This document shows, piece by piece, positions 30,978 to 41,794 of a DNA stretch of 64,000 nucleotides (positions are counted from its first letter, which is position 1; each line of letters opens with the position of its first letter). Source of the stretch: Lepidostoma basale (taxonomy: Eukaryota; Arthropoda; Insecta; Trichoptera; Lepidostomatidae); assembly GCA_022606425.2 (NCBI GenBank), contig JAHDVF020001468.1:806001-870000 (forward strand), read 5' to 3'. The notes under the pieces were generated by a model that saw only the letters and a program-made list of their open reading frames with translations, did no database searches and was not told where the DNA came from. The position numbers and the translations under genes were made by a program.

Positions 30978-32200
30978 TATAAAGGGTGTCCGGTGGCAGA
31001 TTTCGGATTTAAAATTTAAATAAAAAATAAACTGTAAAGGATATACATTTATTTCAATAACTATTACAAAGAAGAGAAGTGCGGATTTTATTTCTTAAAA
31101 ATTATTTTGTCTAAATGTAGACCGTCACGTCGGACACACTCTTGGAATCTGGCCTCAGTATTCCGTGCCACTAGCTGGAGAAGTGACGTCGGGATGCCAT
31201 TAGGTTCGCGAACGATATTTTCTTTTGGTTCAGAGATGGTCGCGGGGTCTGTTTCAAACACTTTACTTTGGAGGTACCCCTGCAGAAAAAAGTCTATAGG
31301 AGTGAGATCTGGCGATCTGGGTGGCCAGGGGATGTCACCGAAACGGCTAATCAATATGTTAGGGAACAAATCACGAAGAAGCACCATAGTCTCTCTAGCA
31401 GTGTGAGGCGTGGGACCATCTTGCTGGAACCATGTGTGTGAAGGAGAGACAGGATGTTCTCTCATTTTTTGCAAAAAATAATCGTTAAGCATGCGCCGAT
31501 AATAAACCCTGTTCACAGTAATGGCATGCCCTCGACGATTTTCCCAAAAAATAGGGTCCGATTATTCCACTGCTTGACAATGCACACCAAACTGTCAATT
31601 TGGGACTGGCATGTGGCTGTTGATGTTTTAAGCGTGGGTTCTGTCCTTAAGGTGACCAATAACGGCAATTCTGCTTATTTACATTTTCATTTAAATGAAA
31701 ATGGGCTTCATCACTCCAAAAGATAGTGTTTACCGTACGAAATCGCTCTAACATTGTCTCGCAGAAAATTTTATGTAAATTGTAATCATTAGATTTTAGC
31801 GTTTGCACAATTTGAATCTTAAAAGGGTGAAATTTAAGTTCCTTCTTCAATATTTCGTGCACAATAGTTTTTGGAAGCCCTAGGGTAGCCGTTTTCTTGC
31901 GCACGGACTGACGCGGATTATCGTGAAAACTGTTCGAGTTCGATGTTTGATTTGTTCTCGACGTCCTGCTGGGCCCCGGCCGTGGGTCTTTTGCCACCGA
32001 ACATGTTGCCCGGAATCTCCGCACCCATGATCGAATCAAATCTACACTTTTGGCGTCACGTAAACGTCGAATATTGCAATTTACTAAATCTTCCACGCGC
32101 AGTTACCCACGAATCATTAGCCTTTAAATAGGCTTCGATTGCGAACTCACGTTGCTCTCCCGTCCACTGCGATATCGTAATTAAATAATCCGCACGAATG
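30978..32200 (-). pseudogene. Mariner-superfamily transposase, frameshifted
   Basis: On the minus strand an N-terminal helix-turn-helix starts near 32163 (QWTGEQREFAIEAYLKAND) and is frameshifted near 32070 into a frame containing RRLRDAKSVDLIRSWVRRFR. A linker region follows, then RQSVRKKTATLGLP, LKFHPFKIQIVQ and the first catalytic aspartate in IFWSDEAHFHLN. A frameshift between 31646 and 31517 separates this from TWFQQDGPTPHTA (second Asp) and WPPRSPDLTPIDFFL (third Asp). Counting residues gives DD37D spacing. The 3' end is near 30980 (aaagggtgtccggtggcag, a plausible terminal repeat); no matching repeat is seen at the other end. The catalytic residues survive, but the reading frame does not. 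Confidence 0.85.
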
Positions 32201-32312
32201 ACGAAGCTAACGCTGCCCCCTCTATGCTCCTCCGCTTAGCCGTTACAGAGAAATTCAAAATTGAATCGTATAGGTACGCATTAATTGAATAAACAAATGT
32301 TTAACTAAACTA

Positions 32313-32420
32313 ATCTTATTCACGAAGCGGTAAACAGAAAGAATATTCCACCACATTTTTTTTGACTTATCTCAATTTCTTAAGATTTATACATCGTGTC
32401 ATGTCAGTTTCCCCGATTCA
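32313..32420 (-). pseudogene. Very degenerate TTAG-tail retroelement fragment
   Basis: cacgaagcggtaaacagaaa gaatattccaccacat and tttatacatcgtgtcatgtc align with the family 3' end. The tail is lost. Confidence 0.45.
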
Positions 32421-32977
32421 TCACGTGATGAACATTTAACCACCCTACGTATTTGAACGTATATGATACGTTCACTTTGACTGTACCATTCTGCGCTTTC
32501 CCGTATCACGTACGCACTTGAGAAAAAGTAATCTACCTAAAATGTACAAATTGTTATGGATACGCGCATGTGCCAACAACACTTGAGTACATATCTTCAT
32601 AAATATGACAGTTTTACAAGGGGCAGGCGAAGTCTGCGGCCGAGTATTTGACGTTTCGTAATTTAAAAAAAAATGTAAGTATAATTTAATTTCATTAATA
32701 AAAAACCTGCTTTTTCTTGCACATTTCTCGGAAAATAACCTGAAGGTAGGGCGGTTAATATTTGTTCATCTACAATACATAAAAACACATTATTTATTAT
32801 TCGTCGTACACAATATTACTTTGATTTAAATGTTATCAAAACGTCACCTACGAGTTCAAATAAGTGATTTTTTATACAATAATGATCATTATGTAACATT
32901 GTTTATTGAAGGTTGTTTTGATTCAATTTAGCAGTTCCAATGAATATATTATAATATAATACAATTTTATTTTTGTA
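32421..32977. other. Unassigned AT-rich stretch
   Basis: No gene or repeat recognised. Confidence 0.35.
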
Positions 32978-33245
32978 ATATGTTAATGATACAACTAGAG
33001 GCAAATGATTGACAAATTGTTTTTGTTTCGAATATTTATAACATCGCTATGGTTTTCTTATGTTGGTGATTTACAAAAAAACTAAGCAGCTTAAAACGTT
33101 TTTTTTCTTCTTTTTCAATATGTTTTTGATACACGTGGAGGCTTATGATTTATTTATATTGTTTCTATCTGTGTATGAATATTTATAAAATCGCTATTAG
33201 TTTTCTAGTGTTGGTGGTTTGAAAAACAAACTAAGCAGCTGACTT
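32978..33245. repeat. Diverged tandem duplication, period about 141 bp
   Basis: tgttaatgatacaactagag (32980) aligns with tgtttttgatacacgtggag (33121), and the copies continue through tatttataa.atcgctat and gttggtgatttacaaaaaaa/gttggtggtttgaaaaacaa to actaagcagct. Old duplication. Confidence 0.75.
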
Positions 33246-34084
33246 TTTTTTCAGCTATTTAGTTTGCTGAATGCATTATACAATAAATAAACGTTTCTGA
33301 ATTCTTATATCTAACTTATAACTCAATCATATATTGTATGTTTAATTTTATTTTATTTTATTATTAAAGTTAATATTTACAATTTAAAATACCAGACACA
33401 ACTTTTTTCGTCAGTATATCGCACGCTTAATAGTAAACTGACCGATTATGGTTTAGGTCATAATTGAGTTAACATTAGACAGAGGCTTGTGTTAACGCTA
33501 TCCATCGTTTCGCGGTAAAATTAAATCAAAATTCCGCCAATTGACCTCCATTACACTATATCGGTCTTTTTCATTCGTACGTGTTTTTCGACTGTTTTTT
33601 TATAAAACACCGACTCATGTCAGATTGAGCAAAACTTGCTTTTTGAGTTAAGTCAGTGTTCTATTAAGCATGCGATATCTGTTTTATGTGTATTTTCACA
33701 GTATACACAGTTTTTTAAATTGTATATTTGTATTATTTATAATAAAAAGAAAAAGAAAGCAATATTTTTGATCCAAACGAATTAATTATTTAAAATATCA
33801 ATGCATTGTCGGTATGAATGCATTTCAACATAGTGTCTATATAACAAATATCATGAAATACATAGTATGGCCTTCCTTCGTCCTCTATCGCGTCGGTTAA
33901 ATCCCTGAATAATTTAGTGCCTTCGACTTTCTCCGTACCTAACCAACAATTACTGATACCTTGTATTCTCACACCGTACATAATAAACACGCCTATTTAA
34001 CATATCGTCCTTACAAATGTTCATTAAATACATATTATACCTATGTAGTAACAAGAAGATATATATTATAATACGGATCGTATC
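33246..34084. other. Unassigned stretch with one protein-like minus-strand ORF
   Basis: At 33990-33790 on the minus strand a 66-codon frame reads GVRIQGISNCWLGTEKVEGT, KLFRDLTDAIEDEGRPYYV, FHDICYIDTMLKCIHTDN. Its composition is less random than most frames here, but I recognise no family and see no clear splice sites. Confidence 0.25.
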
Positions 34085-34280
34085 ACACACTTCTTCTTTT
34101 TCATCCTTAGCCACCTCTCCACCGCTGGATGTAGATCTCTTCAAACATTCTTCATTTTTTTCTATCCTGTGTGACTCTCATCCATCCCTTTAGCCCGACT
34201 GGAATTAGGTCGTCAGCCCATCTTTTATGGAATCGACCGTTGCTCCTTTTTTCCTCTCCTAGTCTCCACGGCAAGACTTA
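34085..34280 (-). pseudogene. RTE-type 3' fragment, GAA tail
   Basis: acttcttctttttcatcctt, then ccgctggatgtagatctctt and the gactggaattaggtcgtcag block: the minus-strand distal end, mutated. Confidence 0.6.
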
Positions 34281-34417
34281 TTGAATATTCATTATTTAAT
34301 ATAAAGTTTTGCATCATTGTTTAAGAAACAATAAAAAATCTAAGTTACATAATTTTTTTCATTTATAAGTTTCAAATTCAATATTTAATACTTGTAGGTG
34401 TTTATCTCAAGGGTCTT

Positions 34418-34692
34418 CTTCTTCTTTTTGTCCTGTCACACCTCCATGGTGCATAGGGTCTCAAGGAACTTTCTTCGCCGACTCTATCGCATGCCTGATG
34501 CCTAACATCATCCCAAGTGAGGCCTGCTGCTTTAATCTCGTCCTGCAGGGCTCTTCTCCAGGTGGCTCTAGGTCTGCCTCGCTTTCTCATTTACCCCATA
34601 GGGGACCAGTCTAGTGCGCCCTGAGACATGCAACCTGGGTTCCGTCTCAGAGTGTGACCGATTCACTGCTATTTGCGTCTAGCGACTTGTTC
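34418..34692 (-). pseudogene. Short retroelement family with constant 5' end (copy 1)
   Basis: Minus strand: a block equivalent to HTLRRNPACIAQGALDWSPM, then MRKRGRPRATWRRALQDEIK, AAGLTWDDVRHQACDRVGEE, before the aagaagaagaag tail at 34418. The 5' boundary (plus tttgcgtctagcgact at 34672-34688) is the same as in 39885-40155 and 43425-43650. Confidence 0.75.
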
Positions 34693-34780
34693 TTCAGTGT
34701 GACAATTATACTGCCCATAATCGAACCCGGAACCTTCGGGATGGCAGACAATGCATTCGGCCACGAAGGTCGTCATTGAA
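34693..34780 (-). repeat. tRNA-derived SINE, truncated (copy 4)
   Basis: cagtgtgacaattatactgc, ataatcgaacccggaacctt and ggccacgaaggtcgtc. The 3' body is missing; it abuts the retroelement boundary at 34692. Confidence 0.7.
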
Positions 34781-34944
34781 GAGTTTTCATGAAAAAACTT
34801 TGATTATTTAAAAATTAGCATAAGCTCCGCATAACCAATAAAATGATTAATTAATAATACTTTTTATTTCGTAGGAAAGAAATATGTGATATTTACATAT
34901 ACCATATATATTGTAATAAATTAATAAATTAAAAATTAAATTAA

Positions 34945-36058
34945 TAAATTAATTATTGGAAAATATTGTCTGAATATGGAATAAGTACAAAACTGATCAC
35001 GGCCATTAAGTCGCTATACACGGAAAGCACTGCTAGTGTCAGAGTAAATGGAGATCTTACAGCCTGGTTTGATATCAATAAAGGTGTCAAACAAGGTTGC
35101 GTAATGTCCCCGTGGTTATTTAATCTGTATATGGACAATTGTATGAGAGAGCTGAAAGGGTTGGATGTAGGTGCCAAAATGAGCGGAGTGTCAGTGAGCT
35201 GTCTCTTGTATGCGGATGACGCTGTCCTACTTGCTGACAACGAGCATGAACTACAAGTCCTGGTGAATTGTATGTATGAGGTATGCATGCGAAATGATCT
35301 GATGATGAATGTTAATAAGTCCAAGGTAATGATTTTTGAAAAGGACGAAACCACGACAGTCTGCAACATTAGCGTGAATGGTGAAAACTTGAGCAAGTAG
35401 TTGAGTTTGTGTATTTAGGTAGTAAGTTTACAAGAGATGGGAGAGTGGAGAGGGATATTGAAAGAAGGGTTGGGGCAGGCAACAAAGTGAATGGTGCACT
35501 TAAAGTTGTCATCGCAAACAAAAACCCATCCAAAAAAGCTAGAATGGCAGTGCACAATGGTGTTCTTCTACCGACCCTCATGTATGGAAGCGAAGCATGG
35601 AACTGGCAAAGGAAGGATGAAAGTAGAATAAATGCAGTAGAAATGAGATCTCTTAGACGAATGTGTCGATACTCTGTGTATGATAGAGTGTCGAATGAAA
35701 ATATAAGAAGTGAATGCGGTGCGAATGACAGTGTCATGAACAAAATAATGAAAGGATCATTAAGATGGTTTGGACATATGGAAAGAATGAATGAAGAAAG
35801 AATGGTAAAAAAATTATATGTTAATGATGTAAATGGCACCAGAAATAGAGGAAGACCAAGGAAAACGTGGCACGATCAAATAAATCAAATATTGAATGTC
35901 GGCCATGTGAGGAGTCAGAGAAATCGACGCGCGTGCATGACACGATGTATGAATGTTGAGGAAGCGAGAGAAATATGTCAGGAAAGAAAGGTGTGGCAGT
36001 CCATTCTTTCTGCCTACCCCTTCGGGGAGACGGCGTGATGGTTAGTTAGTTAGTTAGT
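34945..36058 (+). pseudogene. Longest TTAG-tail non-LTR retrotransposon: reverse transcriptase and C-terminus
   Basis: Frame 1 (34951-35398) carries the second half of the reverse transcriptase: EYGISTKLITAIKSLYTEST, KGVKQGCVMSPWLFNLYMD, and the catalytic LLYADDAVLLAD, then NVNKSKVMIFEK. A frameshift near 35398 leads to frame 2 (to 36038): EFVYLGSKFTRDGRVERDIE, NGALKVVIANKNPS, PTLMYGSEAWNWQRKDESRI, VEMRSLRRMCRYSVYDRVSN, RWFGHMERMNEERMVKK, RGRPRKTWHDQINQILN, SILSAYPFGETA. It ends gcgtgatggttag with four TTAG units. The endonuclease and the N-terminal half of the RT are absent. It is the reference copy for about 17 fragments in the window. Confidence 0.9.
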
Positions 36059-36174
36059 TTAAATTAATAAAATTTTATTATTTAAAAACCGACAAACTTC
36101 GATCTTTATTTTATGGTTCAAAATTTGGCATTGATATTTATATACGTCATATATTCAAAATTTTACGAACATGT

Positions 36175-37555
36175 TGATAACTTTAATTCAATTCAATTTA
36201 TTTTTAAATCATAAACATTACAGTATTAAACCAAGGCGCTTATGACTATACAGGTAGGTAAAAAAAAAATTATTTTAAACAGTAAATACAATAAAGAAAT
36301 TTAAAAATAGACAAAAACACAAAAAACACCAGATAATTAAAAAATAAAGACCAAATAAATAATTAGAAACAATAAGAAGAACAACACATTATTTAAGAGA
36401 TAGATGTTTTCTGAGGGAAGCCTCACTATCGTGAAAGATGTCCACATCCGAAGAGATGCGATTTAGAAGGATTATTGCCCTGCCCACGGGCATAACTTTA
36501 GGTAAATTGGTTCTACACAGTGGCAGGTGAAATAATCTATGTTGCCTTTGTCGCAGATAATTGTCAGGGACAAACAAAGTCAAGTCATTCAAAATATCCG
36601 AGTTATGTATTCGACCACGAATCAGTTGAAAAAAATGAACACCCAAATGGATAGTTCGTCTAATTTCTAATGATTGGTAATCCAGCATACCCAGCAAGAA
36701 ATCAGTTGGGTACAGCCAGGGGTAATAACCGTTATCTTTGAGGTACAAAAAACGTAAGAACTTTTTTTGTACCTTTTCAATCAACCGGCAATATTTATTT
36801 TCATGTGGTGCCCACACCAGTGTACCAAATTCCAACCGACTTCTTACCAAAGAGTTATACAATAACTTCAGAACTTTTGAATTGGTAAAATCTTTCCCAT
36901 TCCTAAGAACAAATCCTAAAATCTTATGGGAGCTATTACTTACTGAAGTAATATGAAGACTGAAAGATAATTTAGGATCGAATGTAACTCCCAAATCTTT
37001 CGAAGACGTAGTCCTATCCAGTGATATACCATCCATTGTATAGCTGTGATAGATCGTCGTGCGAGCCCTAGTATAGGACATGATGAAACACTTCGATATA
37101 TTAAAATACAATTTGTTTCTTTTACTCCATTCCAAGACGCTGTGAATGTCTTTTTGGAGTTTAAAACAATCGTCGACAGATTTAATTTCTCGAAATATTT
37201 TTAAATCGTCGGCAAACAAGAGGCTATTGGAATATTTGATATTTTTAGTAATATCATTTATAAAAATTGTAAATAACAACGGCCCTAGGATGGAACCCTG
37301 AAGAACTCCAGAAGGTGTGGAGAACTGATTGGATTGGAAGAGTCCATAAGCTACGAATTGTTGTCTATTGGAGAGGTAACTATTGAAAAATTGGACTAAG
37401 GTATCACTTAGACCAATTTTACGAAGTTTGTTAAAAGAATTGAATGATCAACTTTGTCAAAAGCTTTTGAGAAATCACTGTATGCACAGTCAACTTGAAA
37501 ACCTTTATCCAGGGATTTCGAGACGAAATTTGTGGTTACATTTACATCCGCGGTA
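36175..37555 (-). pseudogene. Jockey/CR1-like non-LTR retrotransposon reverse transcriptase
   Basis: Minus strand from about 37555: DVNVTTNFVSKSLDKGFQVD, then DFSKAFDKVDHSIL (motif A aspartate). A one-base frameshift near 37437 follows, then GLSDTLVQFFNSYLSNRQQF, STPSGVLQGSILGPLLF and NSLLFADDLKIFREI (catalytic FADD). The thumb region (KLYFNISKCFIMSYTR, KDLGVTFDPKLSFSLHI) and C-terminal RSRLEFGTLVWAPHENKY, VPDNYLRQRQHRLFHLP run to the stop at 36389. The 3' untranslated part extends to about 36175. The LEFGTxVWxP motif is typical of the Jockey/CR1 group. The endonuclease part is missing. Fragments of the same family: 9130, 21640, 28530, 62090. Confidence 0.88.
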
Positions 37556-37779
37556 CTCGAAGGATCCTTTTAAAATGTGATGTCGGTTATATTAAAACTG
37601 ATATGCCTTTTACACAAGATCGAAGGGCGATGAATCTCGGTTATAATTACTATATTGTTGTTGATTGGCGCACAATGATGCTCTGATCATAATTTTAAAA
37701 TTATTCAAGAAATAAACACGATTGTGTCGTTTTTTCCGAACAATTAGAAATCTTTGGTTTATTATTCTGGTATAACCTT

Positions 37780-37860
37780 TAAACGCCCAGTGGTCCCGTA
37801 CGGGACCACAGATTTGCGTCGTTCAATGGCCAACGGTCCCCTACGGGACTGGTGATTATG
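37780..37860. mobile_element. Possible piggyBac-like terminus with GGTCCC palindromes
   Basis: TTTAAACGCCCAGTGG is followed by a 20-bp perfect palindrome (37790-37809, GTGGTCCCGT and its complement) and a second ACGGTCCCCTACGGGAC. A TTAA within tttaaa and GGGACC repeats recall piggyBac termini; no partner end was found. Confidence 0.35.
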
Positions 37861-38364
37861 GTGCATTTCGCTATCGGATTAAACTGATTTATGGCAATAG
37901 TATTGAAAATATGAATATTACCTTACGTAAATAATGTTATACTCGTATATAAATCAATATTAGCTTACGTAAATATTAGCTTTTTCCGTTGTTCTTCTCC
38001 GCAAAATTCAAGTAGAGTGTTTTCTTTGCTGTGTAATGTTTGTGCAATTGTCCAGAATAGGAAAAATTAAAACGGTGTCGGCGGCACGGTATCGCCCGGG
38101 AGGAGCTAAGCGTGCGCGTCATCACCCGCACAAAACACAGTTCCCCGGGCCGAAAATTCGCAATAAATGAAAATTGGACCAGAAAATGAATCTCAATTTG
38201 TGCCAGCCGCCATCTAGGTGTTTAAATCGTGATTTTGTTTTGGAAATTTTTCTCGAAATACCGTTATTTTCATCGCTATGGAGCAACAACCGTTGCCAAG
38301 GTAGCGGCTGGCAGCCGAATAATAATCATTTGTGCAAAAGAAAATTGTTAATAATAACATTTTG
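37861..38364. other. Unassigned; GC-rich island at 38070-38170
   Basis: ggtgtcggcggcacggtatc, gcccgggaggagctaagcgt stand out from AT-rich surroundings. No start codon with donor or transposon similarity was identified. Confidence 0.3.
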
Positions 38365-38632
38365 TGTTAAATTATTTATATTTTGTTATTTTATTTTATA
38401 TCATTGTATTTTATTTCATTTGTTTTAGATTTATTTTGTGGGTGTTGGACGATCGAAGTGTGCGCGGGAGATGCCTATTGGTGGCGATGAGGTTCGCAAC
38501 CCATCACACCGCGTCTCCCGCGGGGTGAAAAGAGAAGGATGGAGTGCCGCATCAGTAAAAGTGTGACAGTCCATTCTTTTGGCCTACCCTTTCGGGGAGA
38601 CGGCGTGATGGTTAGTTAGTTAGTTAAATAAT
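38365..38632 (+). repeat. SINE-like element sharing the TTAG LINE tail (copy 2)
   Basis: As at 16420-16690: tttatatcattgtattttat, ttggacgatcgaagtgtgcg, a perfect 9-bp hairpin CGCGGGAGA/TCTCCCGCG, gaggttcgcaaccc, then the LINE-derived cattcttttggcctaccctt and TTAG tail. The best-preserved copy. Confidence 0.8.
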
Positions 38633-39540
38633 GTCTTTGAGATACTGATCCATAATTTTTTTTTCGGTTACGATAAATATTTTTGTCATGATGCGTAATA
38701 TTACTGTTTAAACCTGTGTTACAAGGTCGACTCTTGGAATATGCGTTGTGTTTTATTGCGGTCCGTCTAATAAAAATAATAAGAGAATCGTTAGGTCTAT
38801 ATTAAAATACCAAATAGGTAATAATGCATAGACAAATGTTTTTATTCATTAACTTTAATGTGTATTTATAAAATATATTAAAAATTACAAATAAATCTTT
38901 GGTCAATTATAAACAATCTTTTATTTTGATAGAGATTTTTATTTTATCTAAATAGGATGACTAATTTTAGAGATATACTTATTTTTATAACAGTTACGCA
39001 TAGGTCACAAGTCGCGCGAATATTTCTCAAAAAATGCTTGGGCAGTGGGCTACCTTTATTGCACGTTGCGCACGGGCGTTTTAAGGTTAAGTATGCATAT
39101 AAACTGATTATAAAATCAAGTATTCGCGTACATAATCTGTGGTTTTACCGGCATTGTTAAACGTATAATTAACGTGGAATTCCATATTAACAAAGTATTT
39201 TATGAATTAAAACACAGTTTTTCCACTTTATTTTTCTCGACATATTTCCGGTTTTAATGATTCATAGCGTCATCATTTCTAATTAAAATTGTACTGGGAT
39301 CTTATTTTATGCTGTATTTTTCTTAGAATTTATTAGTTTATTTTAATACTGTGATACATATTTTTCTATTCATGTTTGTTTGTTATTCCACCAATTATTT
39401 TGCAACAGTTTCAAAAACAATCTTCTTATTATTATTATTATTAGTTTTGCTCTTAGACATTATTAAAGAATAGAATAAATAGTAAAATAAAAAAAATGGC
39501 AAAACGTAAATAGAAAAAGTGGACCAAGACCCAAAAGAGA
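38633..39540. other. Unassigned; degenerate ribozyme-like segment near 39236-39290
   Basis: The minus strand at 39290-39236 reads ATGATGACGCTATG...ACCGGAAATATGTCGAGAAA, resembling the hammerhead layout (TGATGA ... GAAA-TAT-GTC). Stem II does not form well. Related sequence at 900-1060. Confidence 0.35.
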
Positions 39541-39650
39541 AATTAAATAATAATTAAATAAAACCATGTTTTTTTAACTACTTCCACATTTGTCTTTATT
39601 TCGACAGCGACCGGTTTCGCCAGGCTCACTGGCATCGACAGACTGGTGAC
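39541..39650 (-). repeat. Single arm of the family B fold-back
   Basis: Nearly identical to 4810-4908: aataattaaataaaaccatg, ttaactacttccacatttgt, ctttatttcgacagcgaccg, through ggcatcgacagactggt, then unrelated. The ribozyme-like core (minus 39640-39608) has CTGTCGA, GCCAGTGAGCCTGGC, GAAAC, CG, GTC. Confidence 0.75.
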
Positions 39651-39884
39651 ACTATTGCAAACCGAGTCCTTTATATACATACAGATCAGGGGTGGTAAAG
39701 ATGATTCTGTACAAAAATAATATTCAAATATTCGTATAAAATTTACTGAATTTAAATATTGGTATTAGAGGTATTCAAGAAGATTCTTATTCAATACAAT
39801 GGATTTTAAATTTAATTATAGCTGACATATTTATATATAACGTTTGAAAAAGTGTTTTTTTTATTTTATTATTATTCTTCTTCT

Positions 39885-40155
39885 TCTTTTTGTCCTGTCA
39901 CACCTCCGTGGTGCATAGGGCCTCAAGGAACCTTCTCCACCCGACTCTATCGCTTGCCTGATGCCTAACATCAACCCAAGTGAGGCCTGCTGCCTTAACC
40001 TCGTCCTGCAGGGTTCTTCTTCAGGAGGCTCTAGGTCTGCCTCGCTTTCTCATTTACCCCATAGGGGACTAGTCTAGTGCACCATGAGCGATGCAGGCTG
40101 GGTTCCGTCTCAGAGTGTGACCGATCCACTGCCATTTGCGTCTAGCGACTTGTTT
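39885..40155 (-). pseudogene. Short retroelement family with constant 5' end (copy 2)
   Basis: ttcttcttctttttgtcctg, cacaccaccg-type start, gcctcgctttctcatttacc, through to tttgcgtctagcgacttgtt. About 95 percent similar by eye to 34418-34692. Confidence 0.75.
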
Positions 40156-40884
40156 TATTATTACTGAATTTAAATATAATATGTTATAGTTCTTGGTCCA
40201 TAAGGTTGTCATCGCCTTATTCGGTTTTCCCCATCCATATAGCTGCTAAGGTCTGGAAAGATAAATTAAAATATGGTTACTAAATTGCATGAACGGGAGA
40301 AGCTTATAGTTTTTTTTTTAGTTTTTTTATATGGACCGTAGGCAAAAAAGATAGGGAATATGTGACCTAAAAAATCTATTAAACATTAGCTTTTAATTGA
40401 ATTTTTATCTCCTCATCACTTAACAATAAAAGTTTGTAAAAATTATGCCACGAAAAAAATCTAATTAGATACTTTACGGACAACGCCGAATTACATACAG
40501 TCAGAATATATTGAGATTTTTAATAGTGATCACAAAATGTATTATATTATAATCAGTGCAAACTTCAATGTGTGCAAACTGTTCACTTCAATGTGTGCAA
40601 ACATTCCAATTCCAATAAGAGCTAATAAAGCTAGTTTCTATAAAATGATCTTGTTTACAGCGTTGTGGGTCCGTTGGCATGGAATAATTAATACTTAATA
40701 GTTACAGGGAGATTATTCTTTTAATAAAAGCGATATTAACGTATAGAAACAATTGAATACTGCACTGTTTCTCAGAAAATAATAAATAAATATAACCACT
40801 GAAAAAAGTTATAAAAGCATGTTTATAATATGTTGATTTCAAGAACGGGATGCGTGTTATTTCGAAATTAGTAATCATTCTATT
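40156..40884. other. Unassigned AT-rich stretch
   Basis: ttcaatgtgtgcaaac occurs twice near 40565-40600. Nothing else. Confidence 0.35.
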
Positions 40885-41205
40885 TTATAGTTTGTCTAGT
40901 GTAGATTGAACTTAAATATGTGAAATGTTTCTCAACATGGCAGCATATATACAACTTTCAAAAAATAATTGTCAGACGTGGTGTTCGTAAGAAGGGCGGA
41001 ATGGGGAATGTTGTGTTTGTTACAAAAAGCGATCGCTTAACCCAACCAATGACAGGTCATAAGTCCTGTAAACGCCTCGACCACCATATTCTGTTTCCAA
41101 ATAATTTACATCTTCGTCTCTATTGAGATATAATTAATTTTTAATGATTAACCCACAATGCGTAAAATCCAGTATTCGTCTACAAGTATTTGTATACATT
41201 AAAAA
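40885..41205 (+). repeat. Non-autonomous element R (copy 2)
   Basis: tgtagattgaacttaaatat, gtttctcaacatggcagcat, cagacgtggtgttcgtaaga, agggcggaatggggaatgtt, gcgatcgcttaacccaacca, and the caagtatttgtatacattaa end. Nearly identical to 54715-55000. Confidence 0.75.
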
Positions 41206-41468
41206 AACAAAAATGTTATTTTATTTTACTATTTTATTTAATATCATTCTATTTAATATTATTAGTTTTAGATTTTTTTTGTTGACGTTGGACGATCGAA
41301 ATGTGCGCGGGAGATGCCTATTGGTGGCAATGAGGTTCGCAACCCATCACACCGCGTCTCCCGCGGGGACGAAAAGTGAAGGATGCAATGGCGAACCGGT
41401 TAAAGTGTGTCTTTTCTTTCTGCCTTCCCCATCGGGGAGACGACGTGATGGTTAGTTAGTTAGTTTTT
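41206..41468 (+). repeat. SINE-like element sharing the TTAG LINE tail (copy 3)
   Basis: ttggacgatcgaaatgtgcg, gcgggagatgcc/gcgtctcccgcg hairpin, ctttctgccttccccatcgg, gacgtgatggttagttag. It directly follows element R. Confidence 0.75.
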
Positions 41469-41794
41469 TTCTTTTTATAAAAGGGGGCGAATGTATTTTT
41501 TTTCGAAATGGAAACGGTTTGCCAAAAAATTTGGGAACCTATTTGTTACATCAATTATCAAAACAAAAATTTCAACCCAATAAAAAAAATCTACATGTAT
41601 GTGGCCTGGTCTTCCTATCCAATTATCGTTAGATATCCGTCTGCTATTATCTTTTATTCGTCAAAGTATAATTACAAAATTACGCTTCTGATGTCATTTG
41701 TTCTAAAGCCGATATAAATAATATTGTATATTTATTCTATTGCGCATTCGGGTAACTTGTTAATGTTCGTTTTCAAAACTTGATTTTCCAGTTA
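41469..41794. other. Unassigned stretch
   Basis: No recognised feature before the pogo-like terminus at 41795. Confidence 0.35.

Noticed and set aside
31107..31726. Plus-strand ORFs in the mariner region
   Set aside because: They are antisense to the transposase, whose catalytic motifs are on the minus strand.
34966..36038. A functional reverse-transcriptase gene
   Set aside because: The frame is broken near 35398 and the endonuclease and N-terminal RT are absent.
36036..36058. TTAG repeats as telomeric TTAGG
   Set aside because: The unit is four bases, occurs only as 2-5 copies at LINE or SINE 3' ends, and always follows gcgtgatgg. It is a retroelement tail.
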